Assembly (NCBI GenBank): GCA_021495925.1
Contig: JAKEKT010000038.1
Coordinates: 62,001 to 126,000 of the forward strand
Direction: 5' to 3'
Origin: Diplodia intermedia
Taxonomy: Eukaryota; Ascomycota; Dothideomycetes; Botryosphaeriales; Botryosphaeriaceae
DNA length: 64,000 bases
This document shows positions 10,594 through 21,800 of this stretch, one piece after another (position 1 is the first letter of the stretch; each line of letters begins with the position of its first letter). Position numbers and translations under genes: made by a program. The notes below the pieces were generated by a model that was not told where the DNA came from, did not search any database, and saw nothing but the letters and a program-made list of their open reading frames with translations.

Positions 10594-11700
10594 ATGGACG
10601 AGTACCTGTACGACCAGTTCCTCACGAAATCCGACCAGTTCGAGTCTAATAGCGGTCCATTGCACTACTCCTCACTTGTAACGTTTTCAGTAGACGCTTG
10701 ACTACTTCACTTTCATATATCAAGGGCTAACTCTTGGGTACAGAACGCGTCACAAGATTGTTTCGAGGCGGGAGAACTTTCTGAGGACCTACCATTCTTG
10801 ATCTAGAGCTGTGCCGAATTCATTTCCGACTATGCTGCCGGTATTCACAATGATATCTACGGCATTAAAAGGTCAACAGGCTTGCATGCTCATCCCATAT
10901 CCGTCGACAGTTTGCACACCGGGCCGAATGGTCTTGCAAACTGGAAAGAAAACCTTGGACTTGAACATCATCACGCTTCGATTGACCGCTGTGTCTTCCA
11001 AGATAGCGTATTGCGTGTACTCCTACGAAGTCCTTTCAACAATGTTGGTATTCGTCGAAAGCATGAATAAATCCGTCCTACTCAGCGACAAGCACGAGAA
11101 AGGCAGGGAAAGCACCCGCAGTCTCTGCCAGGGAATGAACGCAAAATGCAAGTATCTTTTACAGCGAGCACAGGCGCAGGTGCAGTCTATATGTTCTACC
11201 ACCGTCGGGCATAGATGTCTCGCACTGGCTGACTTCCTCGACATACAGGCCTACAACCTCATCGCTCGGAGAGAGAACGCATACAACGCACAAATGGCAA
11301 GTGACTCGCTTGAAATGGCGCGTGCAAGTCGTGAAGACAACTTGGCGATGAAGGAAATCGCCGAAGGTTCGAAGCTGGTTGCCCTCTCCACAGCGCGGGA
11401 TAGCGCGTCGATGCGGATTATTTCCATTGTTACTGTCCTGTTTCTTCTAGCCGCGTTCGTAGCAGTGAGTTTTAACATCGTATCACCATCGGAATGTGCT
11501 ACGCGATGGTATCTTCTTTTTTTTTCTTCGTCTGTCTGAAAATACTCTTTTTTACTTCCTTCTTCAACTTTCAAGCCTCGCCGAAAAGCACGATAAGGTC
11601 ATCTCGCAGTGGTTATGGCTCTAGTGGGTTGACATTATTGCTCTGAAAGTTGTCATCCATGCCTTGTGGTACGTCACATCGAGGCACGAAACGCGAAGGA
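10594..11700 (+). pseudogene. CorA-like fungal protein, apparently decayed
   Basis: Pieces of a CorA-like protein lie in order but not in one frame. A likely first exon from ATG 10594 (MDEYLYDQFLTKSDQF) ends at a GTAACG donor; a CTAAC branch and CAG acceptor lead to ASQDCFEAGELSEDLPFLI, then an in-frame TAG near 10804, then SCAEFISDYAAG. Another frame holds LNIITLRLTAVSSK, FVESMN and an amphipathic helix with NLIARRENAYNAQM; SMRIISIVTVLFLLAAFVA matches the first membrane helix of the CorA C-terminus. After an intron, FTSFFNFQ and EKHDKVISQWLWL lie in different frames, and the second is followed by TAG at 11622-11624 and hydrophobic sequence resembling the second helix. Two stops plus a frameshift point to a pseudogene; a more complex intron pattern could rescue part of it. 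Family membership is by eye. Confidence 0.55.
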
Positions 11701-12162
11701 TCAACCGTACCTTCACTCTGGTGACAAGACATTCGCACTATTATATGCCAGAGCCTGCGATGATGGGAGGGAGGGAGGCAAGGCAAGTCCCGTGTAGACA
11801 AGCGGGTCTTGAAACGAATGCAACCGCTGGGTTTTAGACTTCCATAGCGGGCCAATTGGCGTAGCAACGATGCTGCAGTGGAACGCTTGGGTGGGAATGT
11901 ACCAGTGTGTAAGGTGATGGTGGCTGGCTTGGCGAGAACGCCCTTCCGCGTGTGGGTGTGTTTATCTTGTACGGCGACAAATGGTGATTCAGAACGCCAA
12001 CACTGAAACAGATGTGGCGATCTCGACATTCTTACTTCTTCCTCCACGTCTAAACTACGTAGCGACTACGCGATCACATGAGGTAACATTTGCTGAGTAC
12101 AGCAGCTGCCGCCAAGGGCAGAGAAACAGTAACAACACTGGCTGCAAGCATCTCCAGTCACT
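11701..12162. other. Convergent spacer, no gene seen
   Basis: Between the CorA-like remnant (+) and the MFS gene (-). Open frames are short and featureless. Confidence 0.45.
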
Positions 12163-13868
12163 TCAGATGGTGTACTTGAAGTCCGGATGCCTGTACCCAA
12201 GCATACCCACATCGCCTTCCTGCAGCCTGTAGTCCCTCTTACCACTTGTCCTCTTTCTGTTTTCCCACAAACAGTAACAAATGTTGGTCGTACTGAGGGC
12301 GAGCGAAAGGCAGAGCACACCGATGTTGATGGCATGCCCGCTGGTGTACCTTGGTCTATGGTTGAAAAAGTCAGCAAGGATTGTGATCCTTCAGCCGGGG
12401 CCGAGTCCAAGCCCAGTAAGCCACCCCGCTCGGCGCCAGTTTTTGGCGCCGAAGCAAGAACGCTCGTTTGGGGCAACAATGACGCATGTCAGCCTAGCCA
12501 AGACGGAGAGACGGCTACTTACGCATCTTTTTGCAGGTAGGTGAAAGTCGCGATAAAGGCGGCCATGTTGGCGATCATGAGCTGGAAGCCGGTGCCCGTT
12601 GCGCGGACATAGTGGGGAGCCAGATTGTTCGCGAGCCAGCCCATCACAAGAGGGGGGCACGGGAAGACTCCTGCTGCAACGAAGAAGGTGCCTCCGTAGC
12701 GTACGAGCGGTCGCGCGCTTGCGATTTGCATGATGTATCCAATGATGGCGAGGGTCGCGAGGGCAATCATGAAAGGACCACGAACTCTGTGCCTGTCGGA
12801 CAAGTGGCCAACGAGGAGAACACTGAAAAAACCGCCGACGTTTGGGGGTACCGTTAATAGCTGAGCCTTGACAGAGGTATAACCAAGTGTCTTGATGATG
12901 GTAGGCAGGAATAGGGAGAAGGAGTAAATCGGCGTGATGATGGAGAAGAAGTTCAGGGAGAGGATAAGCGTTTGCCAGTTCAAAATGGCACGCTTGACCC
13001 AGGCCCAACTGAATGTTTCTGCTTCTACATCGCCAGTTGTTGTAGCACCGTGGGAATCGAGGCGCATGCGCGCAACTGCTCCGTTGCGTTCTTCTTCCGT
13101 CAAGAATTTCGACTCGGCGGGAGTGTGGGGGAGGAAAAACATGGTCGTTATACCGACAACGACTGTAATAGCGCCTGCAAGCAAATCAAATCAGCAAGAC
13201 GAATGCCCGATAAGGAGGGCATGAGATGTACCTTCGATAAAGAAGATAAACGGCCAGCCATTGTAGCCATCCGTCTTGATCCTTGCCAGACCAGTCGCCA
13301 GGAGACCACCAAAGGCACCGCTGAGTGGAGCCGCACAGTAGAACATTCCAATGCGATAGAGAAGCTCGTGGCGACGGTAAAACATGGCCAGGTAAATGAT
13401 GATGCCACCGAGAAGTCCACCCTCGGCGAGACCGAGGAAGAATCTCGCGGCAAGAAGGCCTTGGTAGGACTTTACGAAGCCCATGAAGGTGCTGATCAAG
13501 CCCCAGATGGTCACCAATCCGGGCAGGTAGTATCCAGCCTGGAAGTATTTGAGGACAAGGTTGCTGGGAACATCGTAGCAGATGTAGGGGACGTAGAAGA
13601 TGGCGAGCGCGATGTTGAACTTGTCGGCGTCGAGGCCGAGATCGTCCTCCAAGCCATCGATTCGGGCGTTGCCAATGTTGCTCCGGTCGATGAAAGCGAG
13701 AAGCCAGAGGGCGAACAGCCAGGGTACAATGTGCGTGTCGAACTTTCTGACGACGCGCTTTTCCAGCCCAGGATCGATGGTGGTTTGGTCCGTCCACGTG
13801 GAGTTGAGCTGTTCCAAGTGCACCTCATTTTTCTTGTCGACGTCTGTGCTAGGCGAAGACTCAGACAT
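12163..13868 (-). CDS. MFS transporter, Dal5/Tna1 (anion:cation symporter) type
   Basis: Three exons on minus, 13868..13232, 13174..12523 and 12355..12163, give 493 aa. About 12 hydrophobic segments are visible. The N-terminal half has the family blocks FALWLLAFIDRSNIGNARI and ARFFLGLAEGG; the loop between halves contains FLPHTPAESKFLTEEER, seen in allantoate permease/nicotinate carrier relatives; the second half has LSDRHRVRGPF. The end (PRYTSGHAINIGVLCL...) closes on RHPDFKYTI, also typical. The family moves organic anions and vitamins such as allantoate, nicotinate, biotin or pantothenate with protons at the plasma membrane; the substrate cannot be read from sequence. An upstream in-frame ATG region (to 13943) exists, but MSESSPSTDVDKKNE is the better start. 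Head-to-head with CCL1. Confidence 0.9.
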
Positions 13869-14588
13869 GATGCAGCCTCGAGAACCGTGCGGGTTGGCGA
13901 CACCAAGGCCAGTGAGGTGTTGGTGGACAAGGCTGGGGACCACAGCTGGAACGAGAGCGAGGGAGGAGAGGGCGGACTGGGCTGGTCCAGCAGTAGTGCG
14001 GGCGCGGGACTGAAATACGCGGGCAAGTCACGGTGTCATTGAAAGCGGCAGGCACAGCATGGACGGTCCTATCGGCAACCACGGTTTCCCCGCATGTCAG
14101 CGGCCGCCCAGGGCCGCAATCAAAACAGGCGCCGGGGCTTGGGTTGGTGACGATCAGGCCTGGTGGGAGCCGACGCCCGGGTTGCAGGGTATCAGCCAGT
14201 CAGCTCCCGGGTGGCTTGCGGCAAAGCCGTGCTGGGAAGGGTTGCCGCATCACAGGCCAGTCGCTGATGTGCCGCTCCATGGTCGTTGCTAGCCGACCTC
14301 AGTTGACCGCGGTCGGAACACGAGTGATGCTGGTAGGCAGGGGCAGCGGTTGAGATTCAGTGAAGAGCTGAGGCCCGGCAAGGCTTGGGTGGGACAAGCA
14401 TTCTGGGGAAGAGACAAGACCCGCCAAGCGTGTGGAGAATCGGGGCATGGAAACGGTGGGAGCCGTGCGAACAAAGGGCCGGGGCCCGGGGCAGGTGCAG
14501 CCGAGCCTGCAGCCTCGACCCTGACGCGTGCGCCGACTCAACGCCTGCTCCCTGCGCAACAGAGCCGTCTGGCACCGCCGCCGACACC
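13869..14588. promoter_or_regulatory. Divergent region MFS carrier / CCL1
   Basis: 720 bp between start codons. GC-rich, with several overlapping open frames of 60-90 codons that look like chance. No clear TATA element. Confidence 0.4.
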
Positions 14589-15878
14589 ATGCATCTGACC
14601 GAGGACGACGTCTACCGCACCTCCACCCAGTACCGCCTGTGGTCCTTCACCCCCGAACGCCTGCGCTCGCTGCGCGACTCGACCAACGTCAATGCCGCCG
14701 AGCGCGTCAAGGCCAACATCAAGCGCTTCAGGGCCCAGAAGTCGGCCGACGATGCCGCTCAACAAAACGGCGCCAGTACTGGCTCCGACGCCCTCGACAT
14801 AGACCCACTCACCCCGGACGAAGAGCTCAAGCTGGTTACCAAGATCTGCAAGACCTGCGTCGAGTTCGCCGATTTTGCCAAAAAGAACACCAAGTTCAAC
14901 TTCCCCACAAACGTCATCGTGAGCCGCCCGACTACGTGTTGATGCCGCCGCTGACCAGCAAAGGCCACCGCCGTCCAGTATGTGAAGCGTTTCTACTTGT
15001 TCAACTCCATTATGGTCTACGACCCCAAGAAGATCATGCCCACATGCCTCTTCCTCGCCACCAAGACCGAAATCCACTGGACCCCCGCCGGCGAGCTCGC
15101 CCCGCTGCTGGGCGCCCGCATGACCGCTGAGGACATCCTCGCCCCCGAGTACCTCGTCGCCCAGGCCCTGCGCTTCACATTCGAGATAAGGCATCCGTAC
15201 CGCGGTCTGAACGGCGGGCACATGGAGCTCATAGCCCTGGCCAAGGGCGAGGCCGCAATGCTGCCCAGCTCCGGTCGGACCCCTCAAGCCGCCCAGGCCG
15301 AAATGCTGAAGCTCCCGGAGCGGTCGCCGTCCAACGGACCCAGCAACAGCGACGAGCGCGCAATGGTGAATCGCATCGGCATGGCGTACAACGTCGCGCG
15401 CACGACGCTCAAGAGCATCGCGCCCATCTCCGACGCCTACTTCTTCTACACGCCCGCCCAGATCTGGCTGGCCGCCATGCTCCTGGCCGACGAGCCGCTG
15501 ACGCTCTTCTACATCGACACCAAGTTCCCCGCCACCAGCGCTACCGCACCCGCCGATGACAAGCAGTCGTCTGCTGCGTGGCAGTTGCGCACCAAGCTCA
15601 TCGCCACCGTTCGGGCGTGCGCCCAGCTGCTCGAGGCGCAGCGTCGCGTGCTCGAGGGCTCCGAGCTTGACGAGGAGTGCAAACGCATCGCGCGCAAGCG
15701 GGACCTGTGCAGCGACCCGGACAAGGCCGACCTAATCGGTCTACACGCCGCACAGAAGCGGGGCGGCGCATCCGAGGGCACGCTAGACGAAAGTTTGGCC
15801 AAGCGGAGGAAGCTGGAAAGGCAGCAGAGCCAGCAGCAGGCGGACGACTTTTGGGGACCTGAATTGAAGAAGGAATGA
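14589..15878 (+). CDS. CCL1: Cyclin H homologue (Ccl1), TFIIH kinase subunit
   Basis: Two exons, 14589..14918 and 14964..15878, with a 45-nt intron, encode 414 aa. The start MHLTEDDVYRTSTQYRLWSF matches fungal cyclin H. The first cyclin fold follows, with FPTNVIATAVQYVKRFYLFNS, DPKKIMPTCLFLATK and a second fold from about residue 190 (RHPYRGLNGGH) onward. The C-terminus is charged (AKRRKLERQQSQQQ). Ccl1 activates the Kin28/CDK7 kinase within TFIIH, which phosphorylates the RNA polymerase II C-terminal domain and can act as CDK-activating kinase. The protein acts in the nucleus. Tail-to-tail with RIX1, stop codons 377 bp apart. Confidence 0.93.
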
Positions 15879-16255
15879 ATGGGGTGCTTTTTTTTGCTTT
15901 TGCGTAGGCGGGCGCAGGAGGTTAAAGCATTTACGATGGAGTTCGTCTTCTATTTACTGGAGGTAAAAGGATATTGGAAGAAACGGAAAGTAACGGGAGT
16001 TACGGCGCTCCGGCATCTATCTGCCTGGCGGGTTTCGCAAGGGCTTGTTCGATTATAGACGAGCCCCGGTTCATGAACATTGGAAGCGAGGACTATCACT
16101 CATGACGGTGGGTTACAAAAGACTTTTACTCTTGCCGGCAAGTATGCTCTGGCAACACGTATTGCGACTTTGCGTGCACGGAAGTTTGCATGGCATTTTT
16201 CAGTTTTGAAACCTACGTCTACGTCTGGATATCTGCTTCATGTACCCTTGGGCAT
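15879..16255. other. Convergent 3' flanks CCL1 / RIX1
   Basis: 377 bp between two stop codons, holding both 3' untranslated ends. No gene seen. Confidence 0.6.
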
Positions 16256-18598
16256 TCACTCGTCCTCTCCGCTCTCGTCTTCTTCTTCTTCTTCATCATC
16301 GCCCATCACCAGCGTCGGAACTTCCACGTCGCCGTCGTCATCCTCATCCTCCATACCATACCCCGTCTCGACAGGCACCGCCGCCGGCAGCGTCGACGCT
16401 GGCGGTTCCTGCTGGCCCGGCTGCGGCACGTCTCTTGGCGGGCTCTCTACACGTGTGCGCTTCGGCGAGCGAGGCTGCTGCGCTTCCGTTTCCGTGCTCG
16501 GTCGTTTGCTAGCGGATTGAGGCCCCTCGGGTGCGGTGGTTTCCGGTTCAGCGGTACGTGATTCTTTCTCGTGCTCATTCACTTGCTTGGTCCGTACGGT
16601 GACGGGCTCTTGCTCCGACGTGGGGGCCGTTGTCGGCTCTTCAGTGTCAAGCTGCATCTCGTCGGCTTGGACGGGCGCCTCTGCGGCATCCTCCTCCTCC
16701 TCTTCCTCTTCCTCCTCGTCCTCGCTCTCTTCAGCGACGACGTTGAAATTACTACTAGCATTAGCTCTGATGACCGGGACGCGCGGCCGGAGCAGAGCCT
16801 CGACGGCCGGCGACTCGGGATGAAGACGCGCCAGGAGCGGAAGCAGGCTCGGATTGCCCCTGGGATCGAGGCTTAGGACACTAGCGAGGAGGGCGTCCTC
16901 GTGCTGGATGAGGACGGCGGTGCTGTCGATGCGCGCGCGGACGGAGTTGTCCATGGCGTGTGCGGGGAGGTGGGTCAGGAGGAGCGGCAGGAGCGCGCGC
17001 GCGCTTTCGCGCAGACCGTCAGGGATGTCTGCTTGCGGCGACTTATTCTTCGCGTTGCTCAGGAAGCTGTCGGCATTGATGGAAGTCTGCGGCTGATTTT
17101 TGGTGCTGCCGTTGGTGCTGCCCGTCGCGGGGCCAGTCTTCGATGCCGTTACTGCAGAAATGTCCCGCAGGAGGAGGTCCTCGCAACATGTGTGCATGAT
17201 GATATTGAGGCTCTTCACTTGGGGGGTGGTGAGCGTCGAGCCGACGATGGGCAGGGCTTTGGAGAGGACGGAGTAAGAAGAGGCACGGATGTTGGCGAGT
17301 GATCTCTCCTCTTGGAAGACGAAAGTCAGGCGCTCGAGGAAGAATTCCATGACAGGAGAAAGAGCACGTCCAAAGCGATCCACGAGGACTTCAAACAGGC
17401 CAAGAGCGGCCATGTGAATTTGCGGCAGTACCGTGAAAAGGGCGTTACGCTCCTCCTTTCCGATTTGGTCATTGAAGGTGATTCCGCGGCCTTGGTTCTT
17501 CCTGTCCTGACCCGCCGGCGCGGTGATGGAGAGGACGCGCGTGAGAAGATCCATGACATGCGCTATGCGGTAGCTGACGGGACCGGATGGAGAAGTGGAG
17601 GAGGCGGTCAGCTTAGCCAGAAGCTCGAGCAGGCCAATCAGACGCGAACTCCCGGCATATACGCCGGTCCAAGCAGGAAACCCGCACTGATCTGGTTCTG
17701 GTTGCTGGACGACCTGCTCCAAGGTGCGGTTCGTGGTGCTGGGAGGCTGGATGCCTGTGACCGACTCCCAGTCTTCAATGACTGCGCGGAAGACCTTGTC
17801 CGCGGCCTGGTGAGTGGCAATGATGGCATTCTGGAGCGACTTTTCCCACTCTTCTTTGGATCCGCTCTTTGCCGCGCAGTTGGGAAGCTGTGCATACAAG
17901 TTCCTGGCAGCCGCTAGGCCATCCGCGCTGAGATACGCATGCTCGTCCGCAGAGGACTGGGCAATTACCGTGGAAAGATACTGGTTGATCTTACCTAGGT
18001 GGGGGCGGAAGGTAGTCGGGTGGCGCGGGAGCAAACGGGCAAAGCTTTCAAGGACGGTCTCAACCAGCTGAGGGGTGCCTTGATCTGCACTCCTGGCCCT
18101 GGAGAGGATGTTCACACAGGAGGTGATGAACGGGGTCAGCGAGGGCGTGGTGATCTCTCTCACGAGGGTTTGGTAATCACGCGTCAGCATGAAGATACGA
18201 GTCAAGGTGACGATGGCCAGGACTTTGGAGGTGGGCGGGTCGGGTTTGGCCAGGATGCCCAGGAGGCCTCTGACCCACGGGCCGCTCTTCTGCAGCATCT
18301 CCCAGCCGCCGAGCTCGATGGCGGACTTTGCCAGGATGACGGCAGCCCATCGTCCCTCGACGGCGCGGTCCTGGAGGAGGGTGGAGATCTGGGTCCTGAA
18401 CTTGTGGACCAGCACGGCAGTCTCAGAGGCATCCTTCCCCGAGGCAATCTGCGGAGCGGCGAGCACGGGCTTGCAGGCCGGCAGCGTTGCGGTGACGTGG
18501 GGGATGAGGGCGGGGAGCTGCTTGGCGGGGACGGACGAGAGGCGGTAGGTGACGGCCTTGAGGGCATTTGCCGCGTAGACGTCCTGGCTGGGGGCCAT
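16256..18598 (-). CDS. RIX1: Pre-rRNA processing protein Rix1 (PELP1-like)
   Basis: A single uninterrupted frame of 780 codons on minus. The start (MAPSQDVYAANALKAVTYRL) and the segment EGRWAAVILAKSAIELGGWE, near residue 82, match the RIX1 N-terminal helical-repeat domain. The last ~180 residues are low complexity with strongly acidic tracts (EESEDEEEEEEEEED) and a nuclear-type basic block (RSPKRTRVESP). Rix1 with Ipi1 and Ipi3 forms the complex that, with the Rea1/Mdn1 AAA ATPase, drives late 60S pre-ribosome maturation (ITS2 processing) in the nucleoplasm, and it also has a link to replication licensing in yeast. The absence of introns over 2.3 kb contrasts with the small genes around it. 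Head-to-head with YPP1, only 248 bp between starts. Confidence 0.9.
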   Translation of the reverse strand: MAPSQDVYAANALKAVTYRLSSVPAKQLPALIPHVTATLPACKPVLAAPQIASGKDASETAVLVHKFRTQISTLLQDRAVEGRWAAVILAKSAIELGGWEMLQKSGPWVRGLLGILAKPDPPTSKVLAIVTLTRIFMLTRDYQTLVREITTPSLTPFITSCVNILSRARSADQGTPQLVETVLESFARLLPRHPTTFRPHLGKINQYLSTVIAQSSADEHAYLSADGLAAARNLYAQLPNCAAKSGSKEEWEKSLQNAIIATHQAADKVFRAVIEDWESVTGIQPPSTTNRTLEQVVQQPEPDQCGFPAWTGVYAGSSRLIGLLELLAKLTASSTSPSGPVSYRIAHVMDLLTRVLSITAPAGQDRKNQGRGITFNDQIGKEERNALFTVLPQIHMAALGLFEVLVDRFGRALSPVMEFFLERLTFVFQEERSLANIRASSYSVLSKALPIVGSTLTTPQVKSLNIIMHTCCEDLLLRDISAVTASKTGPATGSTNGSTKNQPQTSINADSFLSNAKNKSPQADIPDGLRESARALLPLLLTHLPAHAMDNSVRARIDSTAVLIQHEDALLASVLSLDPRGNPSLLPLLARLHPESPAVEALLRPRVPVIRANASSNFNVVAEESEDEEEEEEEEEDAAEAPVQADEMQLDTEEPTTAPTSEQEPVTVRTKQVNEHEKESRTAEPETTAPEGPQSASKRPSTETEAQQPRSPKRTRVESPPRDVPQPGQQEPPASTLPAAVPVETGYGMEDEDDDGDVEVPTLVMGDDEEEEEDESGEDE

Positions 18599-18845
18599 GT
18601 TGCAGGTGGAGGACGCGGCGGAGGCGGAGAATTGTGACGGTGATGATGCCGCAAAATAAAAGTGCGCACGGGCCGGGCGAGGGACCAGGGTCGCGGGTGC
18701 TCCCTGCCGCGTGTCGGAGAGCTGCTCCAGCGACCTGTCCGCTCCCCAGACGCGCTCCTGCTTGTACGCCAGGCTCTCCTATCCCGATCCATGGTCCTTG
18801 GGTACTGACAGCCTCTCTGCTCCAGGCCAGGGCTCCGACTGCAAC
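18599..18845. promoter_or_regulatory. Compact bidirectional promoter RIX1 / YPP1
   Basis: The two start codons are 248 bp apart and diverge, the tightest head-to-head pair in the window. Core elements for both must overlap here. Confidence 0.5.
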
Positions 18846-21800
18846 ATGCCCGCTGTACGTGCCGCCCGTCGTCGCATGCGAAACAAACCCTGCCCCACGA
18901 CGTCACCCCGGCCACGAGCTCAGCCTTCCCCTCATGCTGATACCGCTGAATGCGCAGGAAAACGCGAAGGCCCTCAACTACATAGGCCAGCTAGACGAGG
19001 CCCGCTGCAATGGCCGCTGGGACGCTCTGCCCGAGCTCGCGCGCAAGATCGAGAAGCACGCTTCACACCGCACCTGTATGTCCTCCTTTCGACCCTCAGC
19101 TCCCTTGCTGACCTGCCCCACCAAGGTATATACACCACCGCCCGTGCCGAGGCCCAGGTAGCCGCACACATCAGACAGCAGCGCAACGACTCCCTTCCGC
19201 CCACGCCCACCACACCGCCGCCCGACCTTCCTTCGCTTATCGACTCGTTGGCCGCTGCAAAGGACCAGGAGACGACCCACAAACAGGATGTTTTCGCCGC
19301 CGAGACCTGCCTGGCCTGGATACACTGGGTATTGGACCAGCCTAGCGAGAGCTTGGCTAGGCTACCGAGCAACGTTGCCGAGACGATAGATAATTTGCGC
19401 CATGGGGACGAATCCTTTACCGGATGGACTCAGGTCTGCATTGTCAAGGCTGCCTACCTGAAGGGTACGTTGAACTATTCGTGGCTTTGTTGCGCACTGC
19501 ATCTTACATGCTGCAGGCTCTGTCCAGGAGAAAACCGGCGCTATCGATGAGGCCCTCAAAACCTACGAGTCCGTCCTACATTTCGTGGGTTCCGATATTC
19601 TGAGCGCTGCCTCCCTACAGTTCAAGGCTTGGTCCGAGGCTCTCCTTGCCCGTTTGTGCGTCCTTTTGGACATTAGCAAGGCCAGTGATCGACCCGAGGA
19701 CCTAGGCTCCGCCCTGCACGCTTTCCGGTTGTGGGCGCGTTTAATGGAAAATGGCAAGGCACAATTCTCTGGTGAAGCCCTAGCCGACCCGCCGGACATG
19801 AGACGTGCTGTCTGGAAGGCATATTACGACACGCTCTCAATCATCCTTCGTCGGGGTTCCTTGTACAGTGGCTCTTCGGATCCCGACCATGCGCTTCTTG
19901 GCGATGCAGCAGAGCATGCCTCCGAAGAGCAGTATCTCTCGGCAAGATTACAACAGCGCGCTGAACTCAAGCTTGCGGAGAGCGTGTATGAATCACTACT
20001 GCTGAAAGAGGCGCGGTTCCCGAAAGCGAGTGAATCAAACGAGGAGGTGGATGCATGGGCGGAGTCCGTCATGAGCAACTGGCGAATTATTTGCGGTCCA
20101 GCTTGGACGGACGAGGAGCTTGGCGAAGGGGGCAAAGCCGCTGTTGGCAAGGGCGTCCTTGACGTATGTGGACTCATTATGCTCCATGTTGTGCAGAACT
20201 GACAGTTCCTTCTAGATTCTTTACCGCGCGGCAACAAAGTCGTACCATTCGACACGGATATTGCGGCACCTTTTTATTGTGCATTCGTCTCTGGCGGAGT
20301 TCGACCTCGCTTTCAAGGCCTTCGACTCCTACGTGGAGATCGTCAGCAGGGGCAAGGATCGTGCGGAAAAAAGTGGAGAAGAAGACCCTGGCTTGGATGA
20401 CGATAACACGGTTCTTCGGACCGCGGCTGAGGCGGTCAGAATCCTCTGCCGCTTTGGTACCAGGAGACATGCCGAAAAGGCCAAGGAGGTGGGTGAGCAA
20501 ATCGAAAAGTGGTTGAAACAACAGACGCCGGCCTCGAGGCCGGGAACGGCCACTTCCGAGGCTCCCCATGCGAACCAGTCTACGGAGAGGCTTCTCTCTC
20601 CTCGGGTTCTCGCGATCGCACACCGTGCAGTGGGTATCAGCCGCGCCCATTGGGCGAGGCTTACCTACGAGGCAACGGCAAGGTCAACTTTCCAGGCACA
20701 GGCAGTCCAGGCCTTCCGGAAAGCATTGCATCCGGAGTATCAAGACACCACTAACCTCGAGACCTTGTACGCCCTAGGGTTGCTCCTTGCTGAGATGCGG
20801 GACATCAATGGAGCGATCAAGGTCGTCAAGCGTGCTCTTTCTTCTAACCCCCGCGGCGATGGCTTGAGATCTCCCGACGGCGTTGTTGGCAACGCTGAAG
20901 GGGAAGATGTCAACTACGTCCACGAGCGGAAACTGATTCCTCTCTGGCACTTACTAGCGCTACTCCTCACCGCAAAGTCGGATTTCAACACGGCTGCGAA
21001 AACGTGCGACGCGGCATTTGACCAGTTCGACGATGCAACCGTCCTCTTTGGAAACCAAGGTGAGGCCTATCGCAGCGAACATCTGAACGAGAGCTCCGCC
21101 GAGCTCGAGAAGTCTCGGGGCAATGCGGACAAGGGTCTCGTTGATCGCATGGAATCGTTTGAGAAGGAGGGCATCCTTCAAGTGAAGGTTACGCAATTGC
21201 TGCTTCTCGAGGTTGTTGAGGGGACAACGGCTGCGGTCGACGCCAGTATGGAGCTGTTGGGCCTCTACAAACGGCTTTACGGAGATCCCACCGGCGATAT
21301 CAAGCCACCTGAGACGGTAGACATCTCCGTGCAAAACACTCCAGGCAATCGTGCAAGTTTCTTCGGCAGGACCAAGACGCTCAGGAAGAACACCATAACT
21401 CAAGACCAGAATCCGGCAGCGCTTGGGGGGAGAAGAAGCACTTCGTCTCGGCCGTCGACGACGGCCACCGAGGGCGCACCTACAATTCAGGTAACGGATG
21501 AGTCCGGCAAACCCAACGGTCATCACCACCATGGCTTATTCCATCACAAGCATCACGAGAAGTCTAGCACCGGAAGCATCAAGCTGCGAAAGAGAAGTGC
21601 CAGCAACGTCAAATCCCCAGATTCGGCCGGCAAGGACTCGGAGAAGTCGGACGGCATCGCGAATGGAACCTCTCGACGAGGAAGCGCACCTTCAAGCTCG
21701 GGCGCAGAGCAGCCCCTTCGGCCGGTCCCGCATAACATGTCGCCCACCAAGCAGCTGCCTCCGCAAGGCCACACCGACCAACCCCCGCACCAAGACGTCC

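Noticed and set aside
12972..14042. 356-codon open frame on plus opposite the MFS gene
   Set aside because: Antisense shadow: the minus strand here encodes conserved membrane segments with proper introns; the plus product has no domain and biased composition.
14538..15287. 249-codon minus-strand frame opposite CCL1
   Set aside because: Antisense shadow of the cyclin H coding sequence.
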